Shown here: piece after piece, positions 1-6,300 of the stretch
Numbering within the stretch: the stretch's first letter is position 1
How the letters are laid out: every line of letters starts with the position of its first letter
Assembly (NCBI GenBank): GCA_964521255.1
Contig: CAZFRM010000002.1
Coordinates: 124,001 to 188,000 of the forward strand
Origin: ZC4RG29 sp964521255
GTDB taxonomy: Bacteria; Bacteroidota; Bacteroidia; Cytophagales; Cyclobacteriaceae
Length of the DNA: 64,000 nt
Direction: 5' to 3'
Translations under genes and position numbers: made by a program
Notes under the pieces: model-generated
Told to the model about the DNA's origin: nothing
The model's database searches: none
What the model saw: only the letters and a program-made list of their open reading frames with translations

Positions 1-73
1 TCAGCGCCGCCACTTCATGAAAGCTGGTGGCGATACCCTGGATAGCTACTCTTGTTTTCTTTTTCTTTGCCAT
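1..73 (-). CDS. pheA: Prephenate dehydratase, N-terminal fragment (runs off the left edge)
   Basis: Reading the minus strand from the ATG at 73 gives 24 codons: a lysine-rich start followed by VAIQGIATSFHEVAAL. This is the first beta-strand and glycine-rich loop of the prephenate dehydratase domain as found in Bacteroidota, where AIQG.xGS(F/Y)H is typical. The family converts prephenate to phenylpyruvate in phenylalanine synthesis. Only the first strand is visible, so the call rests on that motif and on the Phe/Tyr-rich attenuator directly upstream, which independently points to aromatic amino acid synthesis. The rest of the gene lies outside the window. Confidence 0.72.
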   Translation of the reverse strand, partial: MAKKKKTRVAIQGIATSFHEVAAL

Positions 74-87
74 TTCAAGTGTCCACT

Positions 88-117
88 AAAAAAAAAGTCC
101 CGTTTTCGCGGGACTTT
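88..117 (-). terminator. Attenuator terminator upstream of pheA
   Basis: Positions 94-102 and 109-117 form a perfect 9-bp stem (AAAGTCCCG/CGGGACTTT) with a 6-nt loop. On the minus strand it is followed by an unbroken run of T at 96-88. That is a textbook intrinsic terminator placed 15 nt before the pheA start codon, so it lies inside the leader of the gene it precedes. The 5' arm on the minus strand (116 to 108) is an exact 9-nt complement of a leader segment at 171 to 163, which provides the competing antiterminator. Confidence 0.85.
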
Positions 118-141
118 CCTTGAGTTCGTGTTATCGTTTTA

Positions 142-222
142 TTAACAACATATTCCTCTCTGAAGTCCCGCCTGGAACCTAAAGTAGAAGTAATAAAAAT
201 AATAGAATACGTTGCTGTTCAT
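142..222 (-). CDS. Phe/Tyr leader peptide of the pheA attenuator (26 aa)
   Basis: The minus-strand ORF from ATG at 222 to TAA at 142 encodes 26 residues. Residues 6-14 are nine consecutive aromatics (FYYFYYFYF), followed by R and F, so five Phe and five Tyr fall within 11 codons. This is the signature of a ribosome-stalling leader peptide. Codons 18-20 contain the segment GCGGGACTT, the exact complement of the 5' arm of the downstream terminator. Stalling at the aromatic codons would leave this segment free to form the antiterminator; uninterrupted translation would let the terminator form. No clear Shine-Dalgarno sequence is seen, as is usual in Bacteroidota. Confidence 0.85.
   Translation of the reverse strand: MNSNVFYYFYYFYFRFQAGLQRGICC
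163..171 (-). promoter_or_regulatory. Antiterminator segment of the pheA attenuator
   Basis: On the minus strand this reads GCGGGACTT and is a perfect complement of AAGTCCCGC, the 5' arm of the terminator (116 to 108). The two pairings are mutually exclusive. This corresponds to the 2:3 versus 3:4 alternative of classical trp-type attenuators. Confidence 0.75.
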
Positions 223-241
223 TCGTTCTTTTCTGAGCGCA

Positions 242-274
242 TAAAGATAAGGTGAATTCAATCTTTAATCCAAA
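242..274 (-). promoter_or_regulatory. Candidate Bacteroidota-type promoter for the pheA leader
   Basis: On the minus strand TTTG (274 to 271) is followed after 21 nt by TATCTTTA (249 to 242), close to the Bacteroidota TTTG / TAnnTTTG (-33/-7) consensus. It sits about 20 nt before the leader-peptide ATG. The last base of the -7 element differs from consensus, so this is a candidate only. Confidence 0.4.
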
Positions 275-420
275 TGCTGATTGTCGTTTCACTCAAAAAT
301 ATTTTAGAAACTAATGGTTGTTAGGAGTTGTGGAGAGGGCTAGATGGGGATTGCATCCAACATTCAAGCTTGACCTTCAATGTAAAGCCCATTACCTTTA
401 CGCAAACATTAAATCTGAAA

Positions 421-858
421 ATGAAAAGAATCTTCATTCCTGTTGTAATTTGTCTCTCATTCGCTTTGATCAATTGTGGGGGGAAATCCGGTCACGATGA
501 ACACCAGGATCATGCCGCCAGTGATGACAGCAACGGAGCTCTTTATGAAGAAGTGATGAAACTCCATGATGAAGGAATGGGAAAGATGGATGAAATCTAT
601 AAGTTGAAAGAAGAACTTAAGAATAAAATCGCTTCCACTCCCGAGTTGGTCGAAGAAAAGAGAAAGGAAATCGAAGGAAAAATTTCAAGCCTGGACTCTG
701 CCAGCAAAGGTATGATGCTGTGGATGCGTAACTTCCATCCCGAAACGGATAGCCTGGATGAACAAGGCTATCGCGAATACCTGGAATCAGAAATGGAAAA
801 AGTAAAAAAAGTAAAAGACGATATTCTGGATGCCATCGCACGAGCGAAAGAGGAGTGA
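421..858 (+). CDS. Small coiled-coil lipoprotein ('viral A-type inclusion protein'-like)
   Basis: The 145-residue product starts at the ATG at 421, not at the upstream in-frame ATG at 328, because only then does it begin with a lipoprotein signal: a KR charge pair, a hydrophobic stretch and a lipobox-like LINC with the Cys near residue 18. After a His/Asp-rich linker it holds two amphipathic helices rich in Glu and Lys (MKLHDEGMGKMDEIYKLKEE and a later EMEKVKKVKDD segment). This resembles a family in Bacteroidota genomes commonly annotated as 'viral A-type inclusion protein', whose function is unknown. It is likely attached to a membrane facing the periplasm. Confidence 0.7.
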   Translation: MKRIFIPVVICLSFALINCGGKSGHDEHQDHAASDDSNGALYEEVMKLHDEGMGKMDEIYKLKEELKNKIASTPELVEEKRKEIEGKISSLDSASKGMMLWMRNFHPETDSLDEQGYREYLESEMEKVKKVKDDILDAIARAKEE

Positions 859-868
859 GTAACTGAAA

Positions 869-1010
869 GGTTTAAGGTTCAAAGTCTAAAGTTTAAGGTT
901 GAGCCGCTCACTCAGTTCCCTACCATTCATAATTCCATTATCTAAATTTCTTATAATCCGGTTTAGCGTTTCCCTAAGAAACTTTAAACCTTGAACTTTG
1001 AACATTAAAC
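869..1010. repeat. Imperfect inverted repeat upstream of the aminotransferase
   Basis: The left arm near 869-900 (GTTCAAAGTCTAAAGTTTAAG) and the right arm near 980-1010 (ACTTTAAACCTTGAACTTTG) are imperfect inverse complements in a TTTAAAGTTCAAAG-type sequence. It lies between two co-directional genes and could act as a weak terminator or be a dispersed repeat. No coding potential is seen in 859-1017. Confidence 0.45.
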
Positions 1011-1017
1011 TATTCTC

Positions 1018-2319
1018 ATGCGTCAACCATTATTGAGCGAAGGTGCGAAAGAACTTAGCTACGAGATACGAGAAATTGTAAAGAAGGCTGAACAGCTTAA
1101 AAAACTCGGCCTTGAAATCAGTTGGGAAAACATTGGCGATCCCATACAAAAAAATCATATCCTCCCGGATTGGATAAAAAATATTGTTGCAGACCTTGTG
1201 AAGCAAAATGAAGTGTACAGTTATTGTCCTTCAAAGGGAATGTTGACTACACGTGAATTTTTAGCAGAACAAACCAATGCACACGGTGGTGCTCAGATTA
1301 CTCCTGATGATATTTGTTTCTTTAACGGATTAGGTGATGCTATTTCTAAAGTTTATCAATACATCACACCCACCTCACGCGTGATCGGTCCATCCCCTGC
1401 ATACTCAACACACTCAAGTGCAGAGGCAGCCCATGCCGGTCATGAGCCGTTAACATACAAACTTGATCCCAACAATCACTGGTATCCTGACCTGGATGAT
1501 TTGTATTTGAAGGTAAAATACAATCCTAATATCGTTGGTATTCTAATTATCAATCCTGATAACCCTACCGGGATGGTTTACCCGTTGGAAACATTAAAGA
1601 GAATAGTAGCTATCGCGAAAGAATTTAATCTCTTCCTGGTTGCCGATGAGATCTATATCAATATTACTTACAATGGTGCTAGAGCTTATTCCCTTGCCGA
1701 AATAATTGAAGATGTTCCCGGCATTTCAATGAAAGGAATTTCGAAAGAACTTCCATGGCCCGGATCAAGATGCGGCTGGATGGAATACTACAATCGACAC
1801 AAAGATGAAGACTTTAGTCGCTTGTGTGCCGCGCTGGACAATGCCAAGATGATTGAAGTGTGTTCTACCAAACTTCCTCAAATGGCAATTCCTAAAATAT
1901 TTGGTGATCCGCGTTTCAAAAAATATCGCGCTGAGACCAATACAAATATTGGAAAACGAAGCAAGATCATTGCAGACATTTTAGGAACTGTTCCAGAGCT
2001 TACATTTAATGAAACGTATGGAGCGTTTTACAACACCATAATTTTTCGCGATGGAACGCTAAAGCCTCATCAGAAAATTAAAATTGAGAATGTGCAAATA
2101 CGATCACTTGTTGAACAGTGGGTGAGTCATCCTATTGAACTTGACAAACGATTCGTTTATTATCTCTTAGGAGCCAAAGGTGTATGCGTTGTACCCATTT
2201 CATCATTTTGTTCGGAGCTGCAAGGTTTCAGAGTTACACTGCTTGAAGAGAAAGAAGAAATATTGGTCAAGACATTTACAGCCATAAGAGATGGTATTGT
2301 AGAGTATTTGAGATCTTAA
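1018..2319 (+). CDS. PLP-dependent aminotransferase, class I/II (aspartate/aromatic type)
   Basis: The 433-residue protein has the fold-type I aminotransferase layout. NPDNPTG (about residues 178-184), the VADEIY segment (about 208-213) and the Schiff-base region SKELPWPGSRCGW follow in order. The PLP lysine is K243, and R251 lies in the conserved GSRCGW loop. A late RVTLLE motif holds the expected substrate-carboxylate arginine. The family moves amino groups between amino acids and 2-oxo acids. Similar genes sit next to pheA and tyrA in Bacteroidota aromatic amino acid clusters, and here the gene is 0.9 kb from pheA but on the opposite strand, so a role in Phe/Tyr transamination is plausible but unproven. 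Confidence 0.82.
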   Translation: MRQPLLSEGAKELSYEIREIVKKAEQLKKLGLEISWENIGDPIQKNHILPDWIKNIVADLVKQNEVYSYCPSKGMLTTREFLAEQTNAHGGAQITPDDICFFNGLGDAISKVYQYITPTSRVIGPSPAYSTHSSAEAAHAGHEPLTYKLDPNNHWYPDLDDLYLKVKYNPNIVGILIINPDNPTGMVYPLETLKRIVAIAKEFNLFLVADEIYINITYNGARAYSLAEIIEDVPGISMKGISKELPWPGSRCGWMEYYNRHKDEDFSRLCAALDNAKMIEVCSTKLPQMAIPKIFGDPRFKKYRAETNTNIGKRSKIIADILGTVPELTFNETYGAFYNTIIFRDGTLKPHQKIKIENVQIRSLVEQWVSHPIELDKRFVYYLLGAKGVCVVPISSFCSELQGFRVTLLEEKEEILVKTFTAIRDGIVEYLRS

Positions 2320-2360
2320 AGGATCACAGATCACAGTTGATTCTGCTGTGACCGGTGAAC

Positions 2361-2458
2361 AGTTAAGGGCATCGCTAAAAACCTCCTCTGTCCTTCTCCC
2401 TCGGAGAAGGGAAGGGATGAGGCCAATAAAAAAATAGTTTTTAGCGATGCCCTTAACT
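2361..2458. repeat. Hairpin element: conserved core with 22-bp perfect inverted arms
   Basis: Positions 2361-2382 and 2437-2458 are perfect 22-bp inverted repeats. They enclose a core of about 54 bp containing a small hairpin (TTCTCCCTCGGAGAA) and the motif GGGATGAGGCCAATAAA. The core aligns closely with that at 15253-15305, while the arms are unrelated between the two loci. It lies between two convergent genes and can serve as a bidirectional terminator. Confidence 0.8.
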
Positions 2459-2462
2459 GGAA

Positions 2463-3251
2463 CTATTCTTCAAACATTCCTCTTAGTTCAACAATCCTCT
2501 GATTCGCGGTGTCCATATTGATTAGTCCTCTTCTGGATCGGTCAAGGTCAAGTATCAGGTAAATGGTAAGTGAGATCATAAGACAGAAACCTACAACAAC
2601 AATCCAGTCTAATTTTTTTCCTTTATATCCATAGCCAACAACAAAACTGCCAACGACACATAGTAGGAAAAGCAGCCAGGCAATTGAGTCAGGTACTCTT
2701 GCCAATCCACCGGATAGCCGTGTAGTGACAATATCAATCATGTCGTTAAGCGCAGGAATCATTTGATGGGTGCTCACAAAATATACCGGATCTTTTCCCA
2801 GGTTTGCCGCTCTATCCCATATTTTCCGAGCAGTGGCATTTCCCTTATTCAAGGCGTCCGTTATTTTATTAACATCAGCCCCAGCTTCATAGTAGCTTAT
2901 GCGATATTCTACGTATTGTTTGAAATCCTTACGAAACTCCGCACGAATGCTATCCGGATAAAGATCTGTTCTTAATATAGCGGTACCGATGGCATTAGCT
3001 TCCTCCACAATATTATGGCGGCGTTCGTCATAACGCAAAGCTGACATGCTGAATGTAAAAGCAAGCAGCAAGGCAACCAAACCAAGCAGGGCACCTTCCA
3101 GGGACCCAATGCCTTCAGTAAATATCTCAGGATTTTTCTTTATACGTGCTTTGGCAAAAATATTTCCCAGCCAGGCAGCAATAACCATGGCTATGAAAAG
3201 AAGGAAAGCGACTAAATACGCTGGTAGAGTAATAAGTATTGAGAAATTCAT
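2463..3251 (-). CDS. DUF4239 (bestrophin-like domain) membrane protein
   Basis: The 262-residue integral membrane protein has a hydrophobic helix at about residues 7-30, a second at 50-70 ending in LLLAFTFSMSALRYDERR, and two C-terminal helices at about 190-208 and 215-233. The segment from LLAFTFSM to EEANAIGTAILRTDL is the hallmark of DUF4239, a family distantly compared with bestrophin anion channels. Its physiological role is unknown. It is a single gene converging on the upstream aminotransferase, with the hairpin repeat between them. Confidence 0.8.
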   Translation of the reverse strand: MNFSILITLPAYLVAFLLFIAMVIAAWLGNIFAKARIKKNPEIFTEGIGSLEGALLGLVALLLAFTFSMSALRYDERRHNIVEEANAIGTAILRTDLYPDSIRAEFRKDFKQYVEYRISYYEAGADVNKITDALNKGNATARKIWDRAANLGKDPVYFVSTHQMIPALNDMIDIVTTRLSGGLARVPDSIAWLLFLLCVVGSFVVGYGYKGKKLDWIVVVGFCLMISLTIYLILDLDRSRRGLINMDTANQRIVELRGMFEE

Positions 3252-3480
3252 AAATCTTTATAGCCCGGTATTAAAGTTTAAATAGTAACAAAAGTATAAC
3301 CCTTAAGTTAATTGATTTGACCGGATGGCAAAGCATACTATGTTGGCCAGGCGGATGATAGCAATTTCAACCAGGCCATTTGATTGCGGCTTTGATGGAT
3401 CGAAACGGTATTATTTGTTACCATAGCTGCCATTGTGGAAAAGGAAAATTGTTTAATGATTAACCAAATTAAGACCAGAC

Positions 3481-4002
3481 ATGCCAGACATGGGTGAGGT
3501 GATAAATACAGAAATGAATGACTTGGAACTTATCTTCGGGTTCTTTGAACACTCTATTCACTATCAAGAAAAGAAAGGCTATCCTGTTTGGAGAAACTAC
3601 GACAGGAGTGCAATAATTAAAGACATTGAAGATAAAAACCAATATAAAATAGTTATTGACTCCAGGATTGGGATTGTATTTAGTGTTTGTTATGTCGACA
3701 AAATTATATGGAGGGACCTGGATAAAGGGAATGCCATTTATCTACATCGAATCGTTGTTAATCCCGCATTCAAAGGACAAAAACTATTTGGAGCAATTTT
3801 AGACTGGTCAATAAGACATGCGAAACAAAAAGGATTTGATCGTGTCCGTATGGATACATGGGCAGCCAATCCAACAATCATTGATTACTACAAAAGTTTT
3901 GGATTTATTTTTATCGAAAACTATTTGACACCCGACAGTGAAGAATTACCTGTACACGATAGAAATTTACAACTGGCTCTTTTGGAGTATAAAGTAGAAT
4001 AA
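3481..4002 (+). CDS. GNAT family N-acetyltransferase
   Basis: The 173-residue protein has the GNAT core. AIYLHRIVVNPAFKGQKLFG (about residues 81-100) is beta-4 plus the acetyl-CoA pyrophosphate loop, in the relaxed form seen in many bacterial members. It is followed by AKQKGFDRVRMDTWAANPTIIDYYKSFGF, the usual beta-5/helix-4 region with the YKSFGF signature. The substrate cannot be read from sequence. The ATG at 3481 and an in-frame ATG at 3490 are both possible starts. It ends 5 nt before the RAYT gene. Confidence 0.82.
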   Translation: MPDMGEVINTEMNDLELIFGFFEHSIHYQEKKGYPVWRNYDRSAIIKDIEDKNQYKIVIDSRIGIVFSVCYVDKIIWRDLDKGNAIYLHRIVVNPAFKGQKLFGAILDWSIRHAKQKGFDRVRMDTWAANPTIIDYYKSFGFIFIENYLTPDSEELPVHDRNLQLALLEYKVE

Positions 4003-4007
4003 TAATT

Positions 4008-4552
4008 ATGCACGACCTGTATCAATATAAATACAAGATATCATCAGCTCGTTTAGAGACCTGGAATTACGCCAGTGAAGGAATGTACTTCATTACAGTG
4101 TGTACAGCGAATGGAAGATGCTATTTTGGAGAAATCGAGAATAAGCAAATGCAGTTATCGGAATTAGGAAAAATAACCAAAACCGAATGGATAAAATCAA
4201 TTGAATTGCGTCCTGATATGAATTTGGAATTGGGTGAATTCGTTGTGATGCCTAATCATTTTCATGGAATAATCATCATTGGTAGAAATGGATTTAATTC
4301 TGGTGACGGTAATGGCGATGACGATAATATTGTTACACAGGGTAGTAGAGACGCGATGCATCGCGTCTCTACGGGGAAAAACGCCATCAATACATTNNNN
4401 NNNNNNNNNNNNNNNNNNNNNNNNNNNNNNNNNNNNNNNNNNNNNNNNNNNNNNNNNNNNNNNNNNNNNNNNNNNNNNNNNNNNNNNNNNNNNNNNCGCA
4501 ATACATTATAAACAATCCTTCAAATTGGAAAGAAGATCAATTCTTTATTTAG
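4008..4552 (+). CDS. REP-associated tyrosine transposase (RAYT), interrupted by an assembly gap
   Basis: The N-terminal part (129 codons before the gap) is a Y1/IS200-like transposase domain. The GMYFITVCTANGRCYFGEI segment leads to VVMPNHFHGIIII, which contains the HUH metal-binding pair (H-F-H). After the gap the reading resumes as QYIINNPSNWKEDQFFI and stops at 4552. The 100 N placeholder breaks the frame. If the gap is filled with the corresponding 149 nt of the downstream duplicate (4669-4817), the ORF becomes 594 nt, which is 197 codons plus stop, and is intact. RAYTs act on palindromic REP sequences, and one REP copy lies inside this gene at 4345-4372. Confidence 0.8.
4345..4372. repeat. 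28-bp palindromic REP, copy 1 (inside the RAYT gene)
   Basis: A perfect palindrome whose left half is GTAGAGACGCGATG. It is identical to the copies at 4617, 4932 and 11906. Here it is read in frame as part of the transposase (SRDAMHRVST). Confidence 0.92.
4397..4496. other. Assembly gap (100 N)
   Basis: A run of exactly 100 N, the usual scaffold placeholder for unknown length. The sequences on its left edge (to 4396) and right edge (from 4497) recur at 4617-4668 and 4818-4872 with 149 nt between them, so the missing sequence is probably about 149 nt and close to 4669-4817. Confidence 0.97.
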
Positions 4553-4614
4553 GTAACGACTAAGTAACTGTGTAAAGGATACGGATGATGTGTTATGTAG
4601 ATGTGTGTGTTGTG

Positions 4615-4873
4615 TAGTAGAGACGCGATGCATCGCGTCTCTACGGGGAAAAACGCCATCAATACATTTGGACCACAATCAAAAAACCTTGCATCTATTA
4701 TTCGTGGTTTTAAATCTGCCGTGACAACCTATGCACGAAAAAACAACATTCATTTTGATTGGCAATCCAGGTTTCACGATCATGTCATTCGATCACGAGA
4801 AGAGTATGATCGGATTTCGCAATACATTATAAACAATCCTTCAAATTGGAAAGAAGATCAATTCTTTATTTAA
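4615..4873 (+). pseudogene. Duplicated 3' part of the RAYT gene (N-terminal HUH domain absent)
   Basis: From the REP onward this repeats the 3' part of the transposase: the internal REP, then LASIIRGFKSAVTTYARKNN, FDWQSRFHDHVIRSREEYDRI and QYIINNPSNWKEDQFFI with its stop at 4873. The HUH domain is absent, so the fragment should be inactive. The downstream AAAGGATACGGATG-type sequence is also repeated with divergence (about 4575 and 4877). The simplest explanation is a tandem duplication by recombination between the REP inside the gene and the one downstream. Confidence 0.8.
4617..4644. repeat. 28-bp palindromic REP, copy 2
   Basis: Identical to copy 1, at the start of the duplicated transposase 3' fragment, with the same downstream ACGGGGAAAAACGCC continuation as inside the gene. 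Confidence 0.92.
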
Positions 4874-4931
4874 ACTGATAAAGGATACGGATGGTGTGTT
4901 GTGGATGATGTGTCGTGTGGATGTATATTAT

Positions 4932-4959
4932 GTAGAGACGCGATGCATCGCGTCTCTAC
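4932..4959. repeat. 28-bp palindromic REP, copy 3
   Basis: Identical palindrome just downstream of the duplicate fragment and 9 nt before the stop codon of the convergent MscS gene. It could also act as a terminator for both directions. Confidence 0.92.
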
Positions 4960-4968
4960 ATGTAATTT

Positions 4969-6054
4969 TCATCCTTCAGGCCCACTCGGTTCAAATACTT
5001 TTTTGTCCTCTCCTCCTACAATCAATATTTGTGTAGGGTATGCGAACTGAATTCCATGACGGGTGAATTCATCAAAGATGGAAAAGTTGATCTTCTGTTG
5101 AGTATCCATATAAGTGTTGTAGTCTGCACTTTCCACAAAATAGACTGCTTCAAAATTCAAGCTAGACTTATCAATATTTGCAAAATGAACCCGGTCAACC
5201 GTAGCCCTTCCTGCCTTTTCAATGGCGGCCCGAATGATAGGGGGAATTTGCTCCAATTGTTCTTTAGTAGTTTGGTACATAACGCATATGGTAAATACAA
5301 TTCTTCTCCGCTGTAGTTTTTTAAAATTGTGAATCCGGGATTTTGTAAGATCGCTGTTGGAAAAAACAAGCTGCTCTCCCGTAAGGCTCTTTACCCTTGT
5401 GGTTTTAATGCCAATGTGCTCTACGTTTCCTTTTTTATCATCAACAACAATAAAATCGCCAATCTCAAACGGGCGGTCGAAAAAGATAACAAAGTAGTTG
5501 AACAAGTCACCCAGAATATTTTGTGCTGCAAGGGCAACAGCGATACCTCCAATACCCAGTCCGGCAATTATTGTTGTGACATTATACCCCAGGTTGTGAA
5601 ACAAAAAAATCAAACCTATTCCCCATATCGCCATGTTGATGACGAGCATTACACCAGCCAGTTGTTTTACCTTTTCTTCACCATTCTCCAATTTGCGCAC
5701 ACGCAATTCGAGGGAATATTGCACCGTAGTAGAAATCAGCCGGATGATAAAAAATGCGATAACGGCAGCAGCAGCAATTTCTACAACCCGCAATAGCTTT
5801 GGTGGAAGCGTGAGCGAATTAATTCCCCAGTAGATAACAATAAAGTTCATTGCAGGAAGTCCATACCGTTTGATCGTTGACACAAGAAGATTATCAAGCG
5901 ATGCTTCTGTCACCGCCGACCATTTCCTAAGACTTCTCACGACAACCTCTTTTAGAATTTTCGCAACGACAAGTCCTACCAGGATAATGCTAAGAGCAAT
6001 AATATATTGCAAAACAGTGTTGTTGAAATATTCTTGTTTGAGGAAATCCTTCAT
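4969..6054 (-). CDS. MscS-family mechanosensitive ion channel
   Basis: The 361-residue protein has a first membrane helix at about 16-37, further helices around 70-110 and 130-155, and then the diagnostic pore helix and beta-domain. IIAGLGIGGIAVALAAQNIL carries the Gly/Ala-rich TM3, followed by GDLFNYFVIFFDRPFEIGDFI and the beta-domain segment VEHIGIKTTRVKSLTGEQLVFSNSDL. These channels open under membrane tension to release osmolytes after osmotic downshock. The gene stands alone, is divergent from the alpha-2-macroglobulin gene, and its 3' end is separated from the RAYT duplicate by a REP. Confidence 0.9.
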   Translation of the reverse strand: MKDFLKQEYFNNTVLQYIIALSIILVGLVVAKILKEVVVRSLRKWSAVTEASLDNLLVSTIKRYGLPAMNFIVIYWGINSLTLPPKLLRVVEIAAAAVIAFFIIRLISTTVQYSLELRVRKLENGEEKVKQLAGVMLVINMAIWGIGLIFLFHNLGYNVTTIIAGLGIGGIAVALAAQNILGDLFNYFVIFFDRPFEIGDFIVVDDKKGNVEHIGIKTTRVKSLTGEQLVFSNSDLTKSRIHNFKKLQRRRIVFTICVMYQTTKEQLEQIPPIIRAAIEKAGRATVDRVHFANIDKSSLNFEAVYFVESADYNTYMDTQQKINFSIFDEFTRHGIQFAYPTQILIVGGEDKKVFEPSGPEG

Positions 6055-6300
6055 TCTCTACTATTTTAAGGTTAGTGCTGCAAAGTTATAATAACTTACT
6101 TTTCAATCCACATTGCATTCCATTCTGATTTATCGTAAGGTGAACCCTTGTTCCAAAAGTTATGCAGGTGATTACAAAAACTCAACCAAAATATTTTTAC
6201 GTCAATACGTACTACTGATATTTCTTTTTAAGTTGTATAAAAAATCGATTGCTGTCATTTGCCAACTTCTTTAGCTCAGTTCCTTCAACTTTAAGATTAT

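Noticed and set aside
328..420. Upstream in-frame start of the lipoprotein gene
   Set aside because: It would put 31 non-conserved residues before a complete lipoprotein signal; the ATG at 421 gives a correct signal and lipobox.
4300..4960. CRISPR array near the repeated palindromes
   Set aside because: The repeats are perfect palindromes with unequal spacing, part of a duplicated transposase segment; no regular spacers and no cas genes.
5029..5796. Plus-strand ORFs opposite the MscS gene
   Set aside because: They are complementary readings of clear MscS motifs and show no family of their own.
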